Origin: Flavobacteriaceae bacterium | GTDB lineage: Bacteria; Bacteroidota; Bacteroidia; Flavobacteriales; Flavobacteriaceae | Assembly: GCA_002694465.1 (NCBI GenBank) | Contig: NZMG01000045.1 | Location: forward strand, 21,930-85,929 | Direction of reading: 5' to 3' | DNA length: 64,000 nt | Shown here: piece by piece, positions 1 to 8,285 of the stretch | Position numbering within the stretch: position 1 is the stretch's first letter | How the letters are laid out: each line of letters opens with the position of its first letter | The notes under the pieces: model-generated | Databases searched by the model: none | What the model saw: only the letters and a program-made list of their open reading frames with translations | Told to the model about the DNA's origin: nothing | Position numbers and translations under genes: made by a program

Positions 1-642
1 ATTAATTAGGGTGCCTATGGGTTCTGATATTATTAACCCCATATTGAGAAAGTTTTCATTTATGGGCGGGCCAGATTTAATTAAGTTGGGTCCTATTGGA
101 TTAATTCCCACATATAAACGATCCCCTTGGGTATTGGCCGTAAGTTCAACAAATACGGTAAAATCGACCATGCCGTCTTCTGAAATATCTAGCGTAAGGG
201 GTAAAGGGTCACCTAGCCTTAAAATTCTACCATCTTTTTTATAAATAATTGTATTTTTTTGATTTGTAAAGAAACTAACTTCATTTCCATAGGATGTCCC
301 TACACTGTTTGTAGCGTAAGCTCTTACATAGTATTTTTGGTTTGGAACAAGGTTTGAAAGCATACTATTGAATAAACTGGATTCTTGACTCTCTATGGTT
401 TTGGTAGAGTGTGTTATGGAAGGATTCGATTTGATATCCCAACAAATCCCTTTATTTATAATAGATGTTCCACCATCACTAAGGACTAAACCACCAGAAC
501 TTGCCGTTGTTTCTGTAATGTCCGTAATTTTAGTCGTTTGTAAAATAGGAATAGATAGTTCTCTAATGTCATCGGAATGACATCCAATAATGAGAAAATA
601 GATTACGATAAGACAATAGGATAAATTAAATCTGATTTTCAT
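1..642 (-). CDS. Secreted lipoprotein with fibronectin-III-like domain (3' end outside window)
   Basis: An open frame of 214 codons runs on the minus strand from an ATG at 642 to the window edge without a stop. The N-terminus is a hydrophobic stretch ending in IIGCHSDD, a lipoprotein signal with the acylated Cys near residue 21. The middle contains LVPNQKYYVRAYA followed by TNSVGTSYGNEVSFFT, the usual signature of the Fn3-like modules in Bacteroidota surface lipoproteins. It is therefore probably an outer-membrane-anchored surface protein of unknown ligand. The gene is cut by the window, so total length and C-terminal domains cannot be judged. Confidence 0.75.
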   Translation of the reverse strand, partial: MKIRFNLSYCLIVIYFLIIGCHSDDIRELSIPILQTTKITDITETTASSGGLVLSDGGTSIINKGICWDIKSNPSITHSTKTIESQESSLFNSMLSNLVPNQKYYVRAYATNSVGTSYGNEVSFFTNQKNTIIYKKDGRILRLGDPLPLTLDISEDGMVDFTVFVELTANTQGDRLYVGINPIGPNLIKSGPPINENFLNMGLIISEPIGTLIN

Positions 643-807
643 AAGTGATATATTTAAAAGTATGTATCTAAGTCTTAAAATCATTTTTATGATTTATTGT
701 ATTAGTGCTAATAAACTATTTATAAGATATAGATAGAAAAAGGCACTAGGATTTATGACCCAGCGCCTAATTTTGGTTTATTAGTTGAAAGATGGTTTGT
801 GCTAATT

Positions 808-1275
808 TTAATTCTTTAATCTTTTAAAGATGTATCTTGTAATAAAAATACCATTACTGTCACTTTCTCCGCTAAAACTTTCTACCCCGCTATTTACAAA
901 GGCCAACTCCCAACCTTGCATCGCAAGATCATTTAGTTTTGATGTTACGACAGCGTCGTTAGCAGCTATGTTTTGAAATCGAATTCCTCCTAAGTTGAAA
1001 AAATTTAGAAGTTTGGTTTCATCAAAGTTTTTTAAACGAATTTCACCTCTGTCAGATTTATTTCTTTCGTCGTCTTCTGCGGTACGGCTAGAAGTAAACT
1101 CTTTATAATCTCTGGGTTCTTCGGAACTTATCATTCTAGACCTCCCTAAGCCATTAGGGATAATAGATTCTACTACCGTAATAGTTTTGTATTCTATGGT
1201 CTGTGACCAAGTGATATTGCTTACTAAAAGTAAAGCAATAGGAATTAAAAATTGAATTAGTCTCATAATGTTCAT
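808..1275 (-). CDS. Secreted protein of unknown function, DUF4177-like C-terminus
   Basis: 155 aa with a clear Sec signal peptide (hydrophobic core about residues 6-21, ending near TWSQ). The C-terminal part has LNDLAMQGWELAFV and ends RYIFKRLKN, which resembles the 'LN..G.EGWELV ... RYIFKR' pattern of the small DUF4177 family. I recognise no enzyme motif. It lies 3 bp downstream of another secreted protein on the same strand, so the two are probably co-transcribed. Function unknown. Confidence 0.6.
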   Translation of the reverse strand: MNIMRLIQFLIPIALLLVSNITWSQTIEYKTITVVESIIPNGLGRSRMISSEEPRDYKEFTSSRTAEDDERNKSDRGEIRLKNFDETKLLNFFNLGGIRFQNIAANDAVVTSKLNDLAMQGWELAFVNSGVESFSGESDSNGIFITRYIFKRLKN

Positions 1276-1278
1276 GTG

Positions 1279-2046
1279 TTAGTTTTTAATGGTCATTCTC
1301 ACATAGGAGAAATCACTTTCTAAAGGTTCATTTTTTAGATTATTTGATTTTTTTTCTGGAAGGACTTTAATTAGTAATGAATTGTTGGTTTCCCAAAAAA
1401 GTTCATATGGAATCCACTTTTCATTTTTACCTACATAGTAGTGAGATGCCTCTAAAACGCTATTCGTCTTATTCAGTTTTGATAAATAAAAACCTTTAAG
1501 CGGTATATTAGAAGTGGATACTAAATTTAAAGTGGCAAAATTTAAGTAATTGGGCGAAAAAATAGGGTTGGAGGTAACAGTAATGACCTCTGCCGTTTTA
1601 GCGTCTACTAAATACCATTCCTTTTCATCAAAAAAAGAATGGGAACCAATCAAGTAAGCATTAATAGAATTACTTTTCCCCAGGTAATAATAAGTACAAA
1701 GGTTGATATTAAACTCTGAAAGGAACTCATCTTTAAGACTGGTAATTGCTTTCCATTCTTCATTTATTTTTAGGTGAATAACACCATCAATTTTTTTCGC
1801 ATCGCCTTCTTTCATTTCAAAGATTATGTCTTGATTTATCGATGCATTATTGTATTCCCTTTCGGTTGCTTCCTTAAAAGTAACTTTTAGAGGATGTTTC
1901 TTTCCCTTTAATTTACTCTTAGCTATAACTACATTTTCAATAGAATTGAAGCCAAGAGTTTCAGGTTCAATAATACTGTGTCCGACGTACGCATTCATAA
2001 AATACATTAAAGTAATGATTGGCGTAATGGCAATGATCTTATTCAT
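1279..2046 (-). CDS. Secreted/periplasmic protein of unknown function
   Basis: I place the start at the ATG at 2046, where the protein begins MNKIIAITPIITLMYF with a hydrophobic signal-like segment; an upstream in-frame ATG at 2085 would add 13 residues and spoil the signal. About 255 aa, mostly predicted beta-rich, with repeated short segments such as SHSFFDEKEWYLVDA. No known domain recognised. It sits between an outer-membrane barrel gene (62 bp from its end) and the 155-aa secreted protein, all on the minus strand. A role in the envelope is inference only. Confidence 0.55.
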   Translation of the reverse strand: MNKIIAITPIITLMYFMNAYVGHSIIEPETLGFNSIENVVIAKSKLKGKKHPLKVTFKEATEREYNNASINQDIIFEMKEGDAKKIDGVIHLKINEEWKAITSLKDEFLSEFNINLCTYYYLGKSNSINAYLIGSHSFFDEKEWYLVDAKTAEVITVTSNPIFSPNYLNFATLNLVSTSNIPLKGFYLSKLNKTNSVLEASHYYVGKNEKWIPYELFWETNNSLLIKVLPEKKSNNLKNEPLESDFSYVRMTIKN

Positions 2047-2108
2047 ATTTTTAAGTTTTAATCTATAGAATGTCTGCAAAAACATACTATAGTTGGTTTT
2101 ATAAAAAA

Positions 2109-2774
2109 TTATATTTTGTATGCCAATGAAATTAAGATGTTTCTGTTGCTAAACTTTGCATCCTTGGCATCATCGCTTGCAATATTGCTTACCCCATGAA
2201 GGTAACTGGCAGCAATTGAAAAATTGGATGATATTTTATATCCAGCCATCCCTGTAATGCCAAAGTCAAATCTTTTTAGGCCGGCTCCATTTTCATCTTC
2301 ACTTTTAAAGGCGTCCATATTAAACGATTCACTGTAAAGGATACCCTCTTCTTCAAATTCAAAGGTCCCCTTTAATTTTCCAGAGAGGCCATAACCAAAT
2401 GAAGGTCCGGCACCAATATAGAAATTAGATTTGCCAATAGTATACACTACTATTACAGGAACCTCAATGTAGTTTAGACTAGCCTTCATTTCTTGATTAA
2501 AATCCTCGCCAGCTATGGTAGTTTCACTGGTTACTTTCACTCCTTTTTGCATAAAGTTTACTGAAGGGATCACACCAAAATTGTCTGAAATAGGGAATTC
2601 AACAAAAATACCCGCTGCAAAACCAGGTCTAAATTCCTTTTTGGTATTGTCAAGGTCATCATCTGTAAAAGCGGCGTTGCTTAATACACCTGAGGCTTGA
2701 ATTCCATAATTAATTTGTGCTTTTACCCCCATAGAGCAAAATAGAATGAATGCGGTAAACAATAGTTTTTTCAT
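2109..2774 (-). CDS. Outer-membrane beta-barrel protein (PorT-like family)
   Basis: Start chosen at the ATG at 2774, giving MKKLLFTAFILFCSMGVKAQ, a typical signal peptide with cleavage after KAQ; the longer frame from 2882 adds an implausible N-terminus. The 221-aa product alternates polar and aromatic residues, has GIQASG, FRPGFAAGIFVEFPI, FYIGAGPSFGYGL and a terminal strand ending SLAYKI, as in 8-stranded 'outer membrane protein beta-barrel' proteins. It faces away from the histidine kinase at 3149. A candidate -7 element TACATTTG (2837-2830) and two direct repeats further upstream suggest regulated transcription. Confidence 0.8.
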   Translation of the reverse strand: MKKLLFTAFILFCSMGVKAQINYGIQASGVLSNAAFTDDDLDNTKKEFRPGFAAGIFVEFPISDNFGVIPSVNFMQKGVKVTSETTIAGEDFNQEMKASLNYIEVPVIVVYTIGKSNFYIGAGPSFGYGLSGKLKGTFEFEEEGILYSESFNMDAFKSEDENGAGLKRFDFGITGMAGYKISSNFSIAASYLHGVSNIASDDAKDAKFSNRNILISLAYKI

Positions 2775-2829
2775 GTTTAAAGATTTAAGATTAATAGTTC
2801 GTTTTTTGATTATTGATGATTTAATAGGA

Positions 2830-2926
2830 CAAATGTAGATGGCAGTGTTGTTTCCTAAAAAAATATCCTGGCGAAGTGGCAATGAAATCTATTGAAGTGC
2901 AAAAAAGTATAGGTTGAAGTGAAAAT
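2830..2926 (-). promoter_or_regulatory. Promoter and 22-bp-spaced direct repeats upstream of the barrel gene
   Basis: On the minus strand TACATTTG (2837-2830) matches the Bacteroidota -7 consensus TAnnTTTG; the -33 position is only T-rich. Further upstream TTGAAGTG occurs at 2892-2899 and again at 2914-2921, start-to-start 22 bp, and each is followed by A-rich sequence (11 of 13 bases identical). Two turns of helix between direct half-sites is the arrangement used by LytTR-domain regulators, and a LytTR regulator is encoded at 4156. That this regulator binds here is inference. Confidence 0.45.
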
Positions 2927-3148
2927 TGTTTATGCTATTGATAATTAATGGTATATCTTTAATATGAGGATAGGTAACTATAATTTTTGGAAGTAAAACA
3001 TCACGATTATGCACTTTAGGATTGTAAAACAGCACTTCGTTGTTTAAATAATGCATTACAACACAAAAACCGATTATTAATAGGTGCTAAATTGTAATTT
3101 TAACTCAAAAATTTAAGCCATTTTACTTTATAAACTACTTAAGTAGAT

Positions 3149-4153
3149 ATGAGTATAAAACGTAGATATAGTTATTCGGTTTTAATCGCAATTAATATTG
3201 TAATGATTATAATTAGGTTAAAAGTATTTCCAAAAGAACCACCTAGTTATCATATCATTTTAACCATCACAGCTCTGTTGTTATTTGTATTGGGTTGGGA
3301 AAGTACGGTACTATTGGACCGACTTTTGGAAAAAATAATTCCTATTTCCAAAAAACCATTGCAAAAGATTTGCCTTCAAATTTTTCTCTCCACACTATTA
3401 ATCATTTTCATTTCTTACAGTATTTTCTTTCTTGCCAATTCAATGTTCGATTTACGAATTATTCCAATGTGGAATAGTGTTGTTTATTTGATGAATTTCT
3501 TTATTGCTGTGATATTTAACCTAACTATTTTTGGGTATTATTATTTTGAAGAATGGAAATATAATTTAGTAAGTAGAAGCCATCTGGAAAAAGATCAGGC
3601 TATGGTTCGATATGATGCCTTACGAAATCAGTTAAATCCTCATTTTTTGTTTAATGCATTGACCTCGCTTAATAGCCTAATTTTCGAAAATCAACAATTG
3701 GCTTCCGAGTTTCTTCAGCAATTGTCAAAGGTATATCGATACACCCTTCAAAATAGAGACAAAGATGTGGTATCATTAAAAACTGAAATGGATTTTGTAA
3801 AGCATTACATTTCACTTATGAAAACTCGCTTTAATGGAGCCATACAATTTCAAATTGAAATAGCCGAAGAAGATTTAGAAAAAGGAATCGTACCTGTAAT
3901 ATCACAAATGTTGATTGAGAATGTGGTAAAGCATAATAGTATTACTTTAGAAAATCCACTCCTAATTCAGATAAAAACTGATGGGACATATTTAATGGTA
4001 AAAAATAATGTCATTAAAAAAACGCAAGTTGAAAATAGCAATAAATTGGGGCTAGAAAACTTAAAAGACTTATATAAATACTTATCAGATAAAGGTTTAA
4101 GAATCGAATCGGATCCAAATAATTTTGCAGTGTATATCCCTTTAATTCAATAG
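3149..4153 (+). CDS. LytS-like sensor histidine kinase
   Basis: 334 aa. The first 135 residues hold about four hydrophobic segments (near 9-24, 35-55, 75-97, 108-132). These are followed by the His_kinase family phospho-acceptor motif NQLNPHFLFNAL with H165, then a divergent ATPase domain with the N-box-like MLIENVVKHNS (about 255) and a GLENL glycine motif. There is no extracytoplasmic sensor domain, so it probably senses through the membrane or a partner. It lies 2 bp ahead of a LytTR response regulator and is certainly its partner. Upstream is a divergently transcribed outer-membrane barrel gene that may be a target. Confidence 0.9.
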   Translation: MSIKRRYSYSVLIAINIVMIIIRLKVFPKEPPSYHIILTITALLLFVLGWESTVLLDRLLEKIIPISKKPLQKICLQIFLSTLLIIFISYSIFFLANSMFDLRIIPMWNSVVYLMNFFIAVIFNLTIFGYYYFEEWKYNLVSRSHLEKDQAMVRYDALRNQLNPHFLFNALTSLNSLIFENQQLASEFLQQLSKVYRYTLQNRDKDVVSLKTEMDFVKHYISLMKTRFNGAIQFQIEIAEEDLEKGIVPVISQMLIENVVKHNSITLENPLLIQIKTDGTYLMVKNNVIKKTQVENSNKLGLENLKDLYKYLSDKGLRIESDPNNFAVYIPLIQ

Positions 4154-4155
4154 TT

Positions 4156-4926
4156 ATGATAAAAGCGATTATTATTGAAGATGAGCCATTGGTGGCAAGG
4201 GGACTTTTAAAACTGGTCGGTGAAATAGATTCGGATATTCATATAGAAATTGTTTTAAATTCTCTAAAATCCAGCGTAGCTTATTTTGCTTCAAATCCAG
4301 AACCCGATTTATTATTTATGGATATCCAATTAAGTGATGGTGTAAGTTTCGATTTATTTCAGGAAGTTCAAATAAATTGCCCGGTCATTTTTACTACCGC
4401 CTATAACGAATATGCCATAAGAGCTTTTAAATTAAATAGTATCGATTATTTATTAAAACCTGTAGATAAAGAAGAGTTAACCCAAGCCATATATAAGTTT
4501 AAGCGAATTAAGGAAATTAAAAACTTCACTTTTAACAACCAACTGGAAGCCTTAATTCGTGATTTAAATCTTTCCAAAGCACAAAAAATATATAAAGAGC
4601 GATTTATTGTTCATTCTGGGAAGGCGTTTATAATTGTAAGTCTGGAGAATATATCCTATTTTCAGAAAGATGTTCTTATTTATTTAGTAACTAAGGATAA
4701 CCAAAAATTTATTACCGATTTCCAAACCATGGAAGAAATTGAAGAATTGGTAAATCCAAATTTGTTTTTCCGAGCCAATAGACAAATCATTATAAAATCG
4801 GATGCTGTGGAAAGCTTTAAAGCCGACTCTTACGGAAAACTTATAGTAAAATTAATAGCCCCTGCTTCCATTTCTATAGATATTAGTAGGGAAAAGGCAC
4901 AAGCCTTTAAAAAGTGGTTGCAGTAA
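4156..4926 (+). CDS. LytTR-family response regulator
   Basis: 256 aa. Receiver domain at residues 1-120, with the acidic pocket IIEDEP near residue 8, phospho-acceptor D56 in LLFMDIQL, the conserved T of FTTAYNEYA and K of LLKPVD. A LytTR DNA-binding domain covers roughly residues 145-255 (SLENISYFQKD, FRANRQIIIK). It follows the kinase gene at 3149 by 2 bp. LytTR proteins bind pairs of 9-bp direct repeats; such a pair exists at 2892-2921 upstream of the neighbouring barrel gene. Confidence 0.9.
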   Translation: MIKAIIIEDEPLVARGLLKLVGEIDSDIHIEIVLNSLKSSVAYFASNPEPDLLFMDIQLSDGVSFDLFQEVQINCPVIFTTAYNEYAIRAFKLNSIDYLLKPVDKEELTQAIYKFKRIKEIKNFTFNNQLEALIRDLNLSKAQKIYKERFIVHSGKAFIIVSLENISYFQKDVLIYLVTKDNQKFITDFQTMEEIEELVNPNLFFRANRQIIIKSDAVESFKADSYGKLIVKLIAPASISIDISREKAQAFKKWLQ

Positions 4927-4928
4927 TT

Positions 4929-5669
4929 TTAATTTGTATTTTCAACCTTAAACAAAATGGGGAGTGCATATAAAACTCCTACTGGTTTTCCACGTTGTTT
5001 CCCAGGAATCATTTTAGGAAGCGATTCCACTAATCTAATAGCTTCTTGTTCTAAGCGTGGGTGAGGAGCTCTCGCACGGACGTTTACCACATTGCCTTCT
5101 TTGTCAATTTTAAACTGAACACTAATACGCTGTTTTCCCTCTAAGCCCAAGTCATTGGCCAATTCGGTATTGAATTTATTTTGTACAAACTCCATCACTT
5201 TTGTCTCCATGCATTTTTTGCGATCGTTGTTGTTGGTTTTAGACTCACAACCTGGATAGATAGGTACATCTTCAATAACGGCAAAGGGAACGTAGACAAT
5301 TTCCTCTTCTTCAACATCCACATCTTCAATTTCTTCAATTTCAACAATTACTTGATCTTGATCTGTTTCTGAAGACTCTATAAGGGTTTCATCCACTTCC
5401 GAATCGTTTTCTACTACCTCAATCACTTGAGTAGATATCGCTGGTGGCGGAGGTGGTGGAGGCGGAGGTGGTGTTAGTTGATCTGTAATAGGAATGACAT
5501 CTTCAAGATCGTCACCTACATCTAATACTTCTCCAGAAGCCAAATCTCTGTCAAACGATTTACTTTCTATGGCTTGATAGGAGATAAAAAGCATCATGGC
5601 CAATCCCATTAAAAAGAAGGTGGTGCTCCAGTTAGCAAGGCTTACGCTCGGGTTTTTCTTTAGTTCCAT
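4929..5669 (-). CDS. tonB: TonB energy-transducing protein
   Basis: 246 aa. A single N-terminal membrane anchor (about residues 14-32), then ten consecutive prolines near residue 70, an acidic Glu/Asp/Val-rich spacer, and a C-terminal TonB domain from about 150. That domain contains KFNTELANDLGLEGKQRISV, then VQFKIDKEGNVVNVRARAPH and MIPGKQRGKPVGV. It couples ExbBD proton-motive energy to outer-membrane transporters; no exbBD genes are in view. It is convergent with the LytTR gene, their ends only 2 bp apart. The very acidic spacer is usual for flavobacterial TonB paralogues. Confidence 0.9.
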   Translation of the reverse strand: MELKKNPSVSLANWSTTFFLMGLAMMLFISYQAIESKSFDRDLASGEVLDVGDDLEDVIPITDQLTPPPPPPPPPPAISTQVIEVVENDSEVDETLIESSETDQDQVIVEIEEIEDVDVEEEEIVYVPFAVIEDVPIYPGCESKTNNNDRKKCMETKVMEFVQNKFNTELANDLGLEGKQRISVQFKIDKEGNVVNVRARAPHPRLEQEAIRLVESLPKMIPGKQRGKPVGVLYALPILFKVENTN

Positions 5670-5826
5670 AATTCAAGAATTAAATAACTTTTAAATCGAG
5701 TAAAAAGTACAATGGATATAAGAAGAAAAAAATGACATTAATCATATCACATTACTGAAAATGAGCGTTATACTTTCTTTAATAAAATATTATGACTGCA
5801 AAATATGCTAGTATAATTAAGAGCAG

Positions 5827-5834
5827 TACTTTTG
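5827..5834 (+). promoter_or_regulatory. Candidate -7 promoter element TACTTTTG
   Basis: TACTTTTG matches TAnnTTTG exactly and lies 19 bp before the GTG start at 5854, implying a very short leader. No convincing TTTG -33 box is seen at the usual distance. Confidence 0.4.
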
Positions 5835-5853
5835 CACTTTTAAAAACTGAATC

Positions 5854-6312
5854 GTGATTCAAGAACTTATTACAGTAATGCTATGGAGTATTTCTCCCTT
5901 TGGTGAAGCCAAGGTGGGGATTCCTGTGGGATTGCTTAACGGTACCAATATCTATTTGGTTTTTATTGTAGCCTTTGCAGCTAACGTATTGGTGTTTCCT
6001 ATGATGATGTTTTTCTTAGACAAGGTGAATCACTACTTGTTGGGTTGGAATTTCTATAAAAAATCGGCCATCTGGGTGGCCAGAAGAGCCAAGACAGGTT
6101 CTGGGAATAAAATTCAGAAGTATGGATTTTGGGGATTATTGCTCTTTGTTATGATTCCGTTGCCTGGAACCGGTGTGTATGCAGGTAGTATTGCGACCTA
6201 TCTTTTCAAAATTGAAAAGAGCAAAGCATTTTACGCCAACACCATTGGTATCTTTTTGTCATCCTTGATTGTTTGGGGAACAACTGTTCTTACCATGAAA
6301 GGAATTTACTAA
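5854..6312 (+). CDS. Small multidrug-export family membrane protein
   Basis: 152 aa, about four membrane segments, starting with GTG at 5854. It shows the family pattern of the Sm_multidrug_ex (COG2426) proteins: SPFGEAKVGIPVG near the N-terminus and FVMIPLPGTGVYAGS near residue 105, which are conserved re-entrant-loop-like motifs. The substrate is not known; the drug-export label is historical. It is a single gene with its own short leader and no obvious partners. Confidence 0.8.
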   Translation: MIQELITVMLWSISPFGEAKVGIPVGLLNGTNIYLVFIVAFAANVLVFPMMMFFLDKVNHYLLGWNFYKKSAIWVARRAKTGSGNKIQKYGFWGLLLFVMIPLPGTGVYAGSIATYLFKIEKSKAFYANTIGIFLSSLIVWGTTVLTMKGIY

Positions 6313-6460
6313 TGTTCTGCTAGAAAAAGCTCCTGACGTTATTTTTTAAAGTCCATACAGTGTAACATATTGTAACCATTGTCGTCTTAAAACGTAAGGA
6401 ATTCGGCAATTTGTTCGTTGCTTCCATTTTCATTTATATTCAATTTAAATACCTAAAGTA

Positions 6461-8131
6461 ATGTGTAAACATGCTTGCGTTGTTGTATTCTTATTTTTTA
6501 GCACATATACTTTTCAACTTTTAGCTCAATCTTCATGGGATACAGAATCTGCCACCCAATCCAGTGTTATAGATCGAATAAATTTAGGAATCAACTACCT
6601 ATCCAAAAAAGAGCACGCCAAATCGATAGAAGAATTGGTGTATGCTCGCGAAGTCTCAATTCAAAACTCATGGTATCCTCAGGTTTTCAATGCCACCTTA
6701 AACATTGGCACCAATTATTTCTTAATGATGGATTATGGGGAAGCATTTCATTATTACTTACTGGCCTATGAAACTGCTTTAGCTCATCTTGGGCCAAAGC
6801 AGGAAATGCAGGTATTTAATAATGTAGGCGTATTGTACATTGAAGATAAAGATTTTTACAAGGCAAAGGAATCCTTCCTTAATGCCTATGAAATTGCCGC
6901 ACAATTAGGCGACAAAGAGCAAATGGGAGCCTATGCCATAAACCTCGCTTTGGTTGGGAATGAATTGGGGGAATTGGAATTTTCAGAAAGGTATATAAAT
7001 GAGGCTTTACCGTTATTGGAGGAATCTCCCAATGTCTTTTTGTTAGGACAAATTGCAAAAGCGGAAAACCTTTTGTTAAAAGGGGATCTTACCACTGCTG
7101 AAAAATTAGCTCTTAGTATTTTACCTAAGATTGAAAATCTTTCTCATTTAAAAGAGCGAATAACAGTAAACGATAAAATTTCAGTTTTAATAATTCTAGC
7201 AAGGGTATATGAAAAGTTAAATAGGCCCGAAAAAGCACTGGAATTTGCGTTATTGGCACGTTCGTCCGAAAAAAATATAGAAGCTAGAACTAAAATATAC
7301 ACCTTACTTTCACAGCTTTACAGCCAATCTAGCGATTATGAAAAAGCCATTTCCTATAAGGATTCTGTCATTATTGCAACCGATTCCTTATATGCCATAA
7401 AGAATGGTATGCTCTTTAAAAGTGAACAATTGAAATTTCAAGTTCAAAACTATAAAAAAGAGCTCATAGAAAGTAAGGAGTTACTTAAACAAGAAAGACA
7501 GTTTTATTATGTCTTAATTATTTGTGTTGTAGTTTTTATGGGTTTTTTGGTTTGGTTTTTTAAGAACACCTCCCTAAAACATAAACAGCGGAAGAAAATA
7601 GTCGAATTGGAATTAGAAAGAGAGAAAAATGAAACTCTTTTAAATGCACAAAAACATCAAGAAAAGGAGGCTTTAGTATTACTTGAAAGAGAACTTTTAA
7701 AGAATGAATTGGATGTAAAAAATAGAGAGCTTACCGCCAAAGCATTGTACCTATCCAGTAAAAACGAACTTATAGAGGAGATTGTACAGTCTATATCCAA
7801 GAATACTCAAATAGAAAATAATGCCTTATTAAAGAAACAAATTAATGATCTTAAAAAGCATTTGAAAAAGGACCGACAATGGGATAGCTTCTTTATTCAT
7901 TTCGAGGAAGTAAATCAAGGGTTTCTTAATAAGCTAAGAGCACAACATCCCGAATTAACACCTGGAGATATTCGTTTTATCACTTTTTTATATATGAACT
8001 TAAGTTATAAAGAAATAGCATCCTTATTAAATATTACCCCACAATCTTGTCGAAAAAGAAAGGAACGAATTTCAAAGAAAATGAATTTGTCTAGTAACAC
8101 CTCCCTTCATGTGTATCTTTCAAATATATAA
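6461..8131 (+). CDS. TPR - membrane helix - LuxR-like HTH regulator
   Basis: 556 aa: signal peptide (to about residue 22), tetratricopeptide repeats at about 40-320, a single membrane helix near 348-368, a long coiled coil, and a C-terminal HTH at about 505-550 (TPGDIRFITFLYMNLSYKEI, then ASLLNITPQSCRKRKERI). This architecture, with periplasmic TPRs and a cytoplasmic DNA-binding domain, is common in Bacteroidota and resembles the SusR/GppX type of membrane-tethered regulator. The secreted FG-GAP protein gene follows 154 bp downstream and is the simplest target. The signal it senses cannot be told from sequence. Confidence 0.85.
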   Translation: MCKHACVVVFLFFSTYTFQLLAQSSWDTESATQSSVIDRINLGINYLSKKEHAKSIEELVYAREVSIQNSWYPQVFNATLNIGTNYFLMMDYGEAFHYYLLAYETALAHLGPKQEMQVFNNVGVLYIEDKDFYKAKESFLNAYEIAAQLGDKEQMGAYAINLALVGNELGELEFSERYINEALPLLEESPNVFLLGQIAKAENLLLKGDLTTAEKLALSILPKIENLSHLKERITVNDKISVLIILARVYEKLNRPEKALEFALLARSSEKNIEARTKIYTLLSQLYSQSSDYEKAISYKDSVIIATDSLYAIKNGMLFKSEQLKFQVQNYKKELIESKELLKQERQFYYVLIICVVVFMGFLVWFFKNTSLKHKQRKKIVELELEREKNETLLNAQKHQEKEALVLLERELLKNELDVKNRELTAKALYLSSKNELIEEIVQSISKNTQIENNALLKKQINDLKKHLKKDRQWDSFFIHFEEVNQGFLNKLRAQHPELTPGDIRFITFLYMNLSYKEIASLLNITPQSCRKRKERISKKMNLSSNTSLHVYLSNI

Positions 8132-8136
8132 ACCCG

Positions 8137-8170
8137 TGTCACGAAATTGCTAACCATATGTCACAAAATG
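8137..8170. promoter_or_regulatory. Direct repeat TGTCACRAAAT with 22-bp period
   Basis: TGTCACGAAAT begins at 8137 and TGTCACAAAAT begins at 8159, 22 bp apart. The pair lies between the regulator gene ending at 8131 and the FG-GAP gene starting at 8286, about 120 bp upstream of the latter, where an activator could bind. Which protein binds is not shown. Confidence 0.4.
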
Positions 8171-8285
8171 TCCCACTTTTTTCCAATGAATAATACGCCG
8201 GAAATTTAAATTTATCGTTCAATTTTCTAAACAGTATAATTGAACACAAATTAGTAATAACCTATTTTATTTTAAAAACGATTAA

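Noticed and set aside
5450..5485. GGN repeat tract as a regulatory element
   Set aside because: It encodes the ten-proline run of TonB, a normal feature of that protein.
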